Assembly: GCF_030766725.1 (NCBI RefSeq)
Contig: NZ_JARQWR010000003.1
Coordinates: 124,001-188,000 of the forward strand
Origin: Flavobacterium aerium
GTDB taxonomy: Bacteria > Bacteroidota > Bacteroidia > Flavobacteriales > Flavobacteriaceae
Length of the DNA: 64,000 nucleotides
Direction of reading: 5' to 3'
Shown here: positions 62,821-64,000 of the stretch, in pieces
Position numbering within the stretch: position 1 is the first letter of the stretch
How the letters are laid out: each line of letters starts with the position of its first letter
Translations under genes and position numbers: made by a program
Notes under the pieces: generated by a model
The model's database searches: none
Told to the model about the DNA's origin: nothing
Seen by the model: the letters and a program-made list of their open reading frames with translations, nothing else

Positions 62821-64000
62821 ATGAAAATGCAATTCTTTGCATTGGTATTGCTGAGTTTGACAACGGGTAAACTGTGGGCACAAACAACAACATTATCTGA
62901 TGCTCTTGGACGATCTGTCCAGAATTTCGAAAAAATAAAAGCGAAAGAAGCAATGGTACAAGCTTCTCAAGAAAATATAACCTACCAAAAGAGCCATTAT
63001 TTACCTGATTTTACCTTAATGGCACAACAAAGCTATGGTACAATTAATGCTCAAAATGGACCTCTTTATAGCTATGGTGGTTTGGGCGTTGCTTCTACTT
63101 CCATGCCCTTACAGGAACAAAACTGGAATGCTGCTTTTGGTTCACTCTATCTAGCCAATATTAATTGGAATTTATTCACGTTTGGCAAAATCAAAAGTCA
63201 GGTTAATATTGCAAAAGCAGATTATACTGTCTCACAAAAAGATTTGGAACAAGTTAAATTTCAGCATCAAGTCAAAGTGGGAGCCGCCTATTTGAATTTG
63301 CTAGCAGCACAACGGGTTAAATATGTACAAGATCGAAATCTGGAACGAGCAGAAGTTGTCGCTACAACCACACAAAGCCGTTCCGAAAGTGGACTAATTC
63401 CCGAAGTGGACTATTCCTTAGCAAAAGCGGAAGTTGCTAATGCAAAATCGGCTGTAATTAAAGCTAATGATAAGGAACTAGATTATTCGAAATCCCTCGC
63501 TGTAATGCTTGGAGAAGAATATCAAGCGTATCAATTGGACTCTTTATTTACAAATAAAACACCTTTGCTTTTAGAAGAATCTACTACCGAAATCAGTAAG
63601 CATCCTGTATTAGAATGGCAAAAAAGTACTGTTGAAAAAAGTAAGCAACAAGAAAAGCTTCAATCGGCACTTGGATTACCTTCTATTTCGGCATTTGGTG
63701 TAATGCAAGGTCGTGGTTCTGGTTTTGATTGGAATTATGTACAAGACAATGCTGCTTTTACGAAATCCTACTCCGATGCTATAGGCATTGATCGTAGCAA
63801 CTATATAGTGGGCGTTAGTATTAGTTGGAATATAATGAACTTGTATCGTCAATCCTCAAAAAAGAAAGAGCAAAAGTTTATTACAGAATCCCTACAGATG
63901 GATTACAATTATATGAATCAGGAATTGGTTGCTCAACATCGATTAGCAAATGACAAATTAAAAAATGCTATTCAGAATTTTGAGGAAACTAAAATTCAGG
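62821..64000 (+). CDS. TolC-family outer-membrane efflux protein (3' end cut by window)
   Basis: At least 393 codons from the ATG at 62821 to the window end with no stop. Signal peptide MKMQFFALVLLSLTTGKLWA, then the TolC pattern of long helices and strands: SLYLANINWNLFTFGKIKSQ, AYLNLLAAQRVKYVQDRNLE, SGLIPEVDYSLAKAEVANAK, VGVSISWNIMNLYRQSSKKK. Likely the outer-membrane part of an RND-type (CzcCBA-like) efflux system whose other genes lie beyond the window. Confidence 0.9.
   Translation, partial: MKMQFFALVLLSLTTGKLWAQTTTLSDALGRSVQNFEKIKAKEAMVQASQENITYQKSHYLPDFTLMAQQSYGTINAQNGPLYSYGGLGVASTSMPLQEQNWNAAFGSLYLANINWNLFTFGKIKSQVNIAKADYTVSQKDLEQVKFQHQVKVGAAYLNLLAAQRVKYVQDRNLERAEVVATTTQSRSESGLIPEVDYSLAKAEVANAKSAVIKANDKELDYSKSLAVMLGEEYQAYQLDSLFTNKTPLLLEESTTEISKHPVLEWQKSTVEKSKQQEKLQSALGLPSISAFGVMQGRGSGFDWNYVQDNAAFTKSYSDAIGIDRSNYIVGVSISWNIMNLYRQSSKKKEQKFITESLQMDYNYMNQELVAQHRLANDKLKNAIQNFEETKIQ

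Overview
The window looks like a chromosome segment of a low-GC Flavobacteriia member (Bacteroidota). The signs are the gene order ftsK-lolA-lptF/G-ribBA, a type IX secretion C-terminal sorting domain, TAnnTTTG (-7) promoter elements, a TonB/ABC uptake operon, and general lack of Shine-Dalgarno sequences. Urease together with a Tet(X)-like enzyme would fit a Myroides-like genus, but that is an inference.

Layout. (1) 1-5608: end of ftsK, lolA, an LptF/LptG-type permease, ribBA and an acyl-CoA thioesterase. (2) 5.7-16.7 kb: a TPR protein; a TetR-controlled thiolase/thioesterase/ketoacyl-synthase operon; an AraC/NmrA-like/DUF1772 group; a retropepsin-like secreted protein; a second TetR module with a short-chain dehydrogenase; and a secreted SGNH hydrolase. 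(3) A tRNA-Ser(UGA) with its own promoter and terminator at 17.1-17.3 kb. (4) 17.7-35.5 kb: accessory DNA. It starts with a two-gene unknown module and continues as an integron-cassette-like array. About ten attC-like sites (CTAAC..GTTTGG...CCAAAC..GTTAG), intact or decayed, separate mostly single-gene units, all on the plus strand apart from one small ORF, and no integrase is present. Cargo includes a truncated and a complete APH-fold kinase, lipoproteins, two serine hydrolases, an atypical class A beta-lactamase, a DUF2971 protein, a gluzincin-like lipoprotein, a YARHG protein and a VOC/transglutaminase-like fusion. (5) Inside that array, 21.4-26.1 kb holds a tightly coupled four-gene operon: XRE regulator, C5 cytosine DNA methyltransferase, a very large protein with two GHKL ATPase domains, and a receiver domain fused to a region with an RNxxxH (HEPN ribonuclease-like) motif. 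I see no classical endonuclease. This is my best candidate for an undescribed defence system. (6) 35.5-44.1 kb: AlkZ/YcaQ-like protein, a Fic AMPylator with phased repeats over its start, an AraC regulator divergent from a Tet(X)-like monooxygenase, and small enzymes. (7) 44.2-59.9 kb: urease and nickel. A minus-strand operon (hypA-hypB-ureE-like-binding lipoprotein-FecCD permease-ATPase-GNAT-TonB receptor) faces away from a plus-strand ureABC-ureEFGD-urea transporter operon, with an AraC gene and two small exported or membrane proteins between. (8) 60-64 kb: a PAP2 phosphatase, an FAD oxidoreductase, a HYC_CC_PP-like small protein and the start of a TolC-family protein.

How it works together. 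Regions 44-60 kb form one physiological unit. Urea enters through a UT channel, and nickel probably enters through the TonB/BtuCDF-type route. HypA/HypB and UreE/F/G/D then load it into UreABC, much as in Helicobacter pylori. The array between tRNA-Ser and the fic gene is a plastic island whose cargo is dominated by resistance-like, secreted and putative anti-phage functions.
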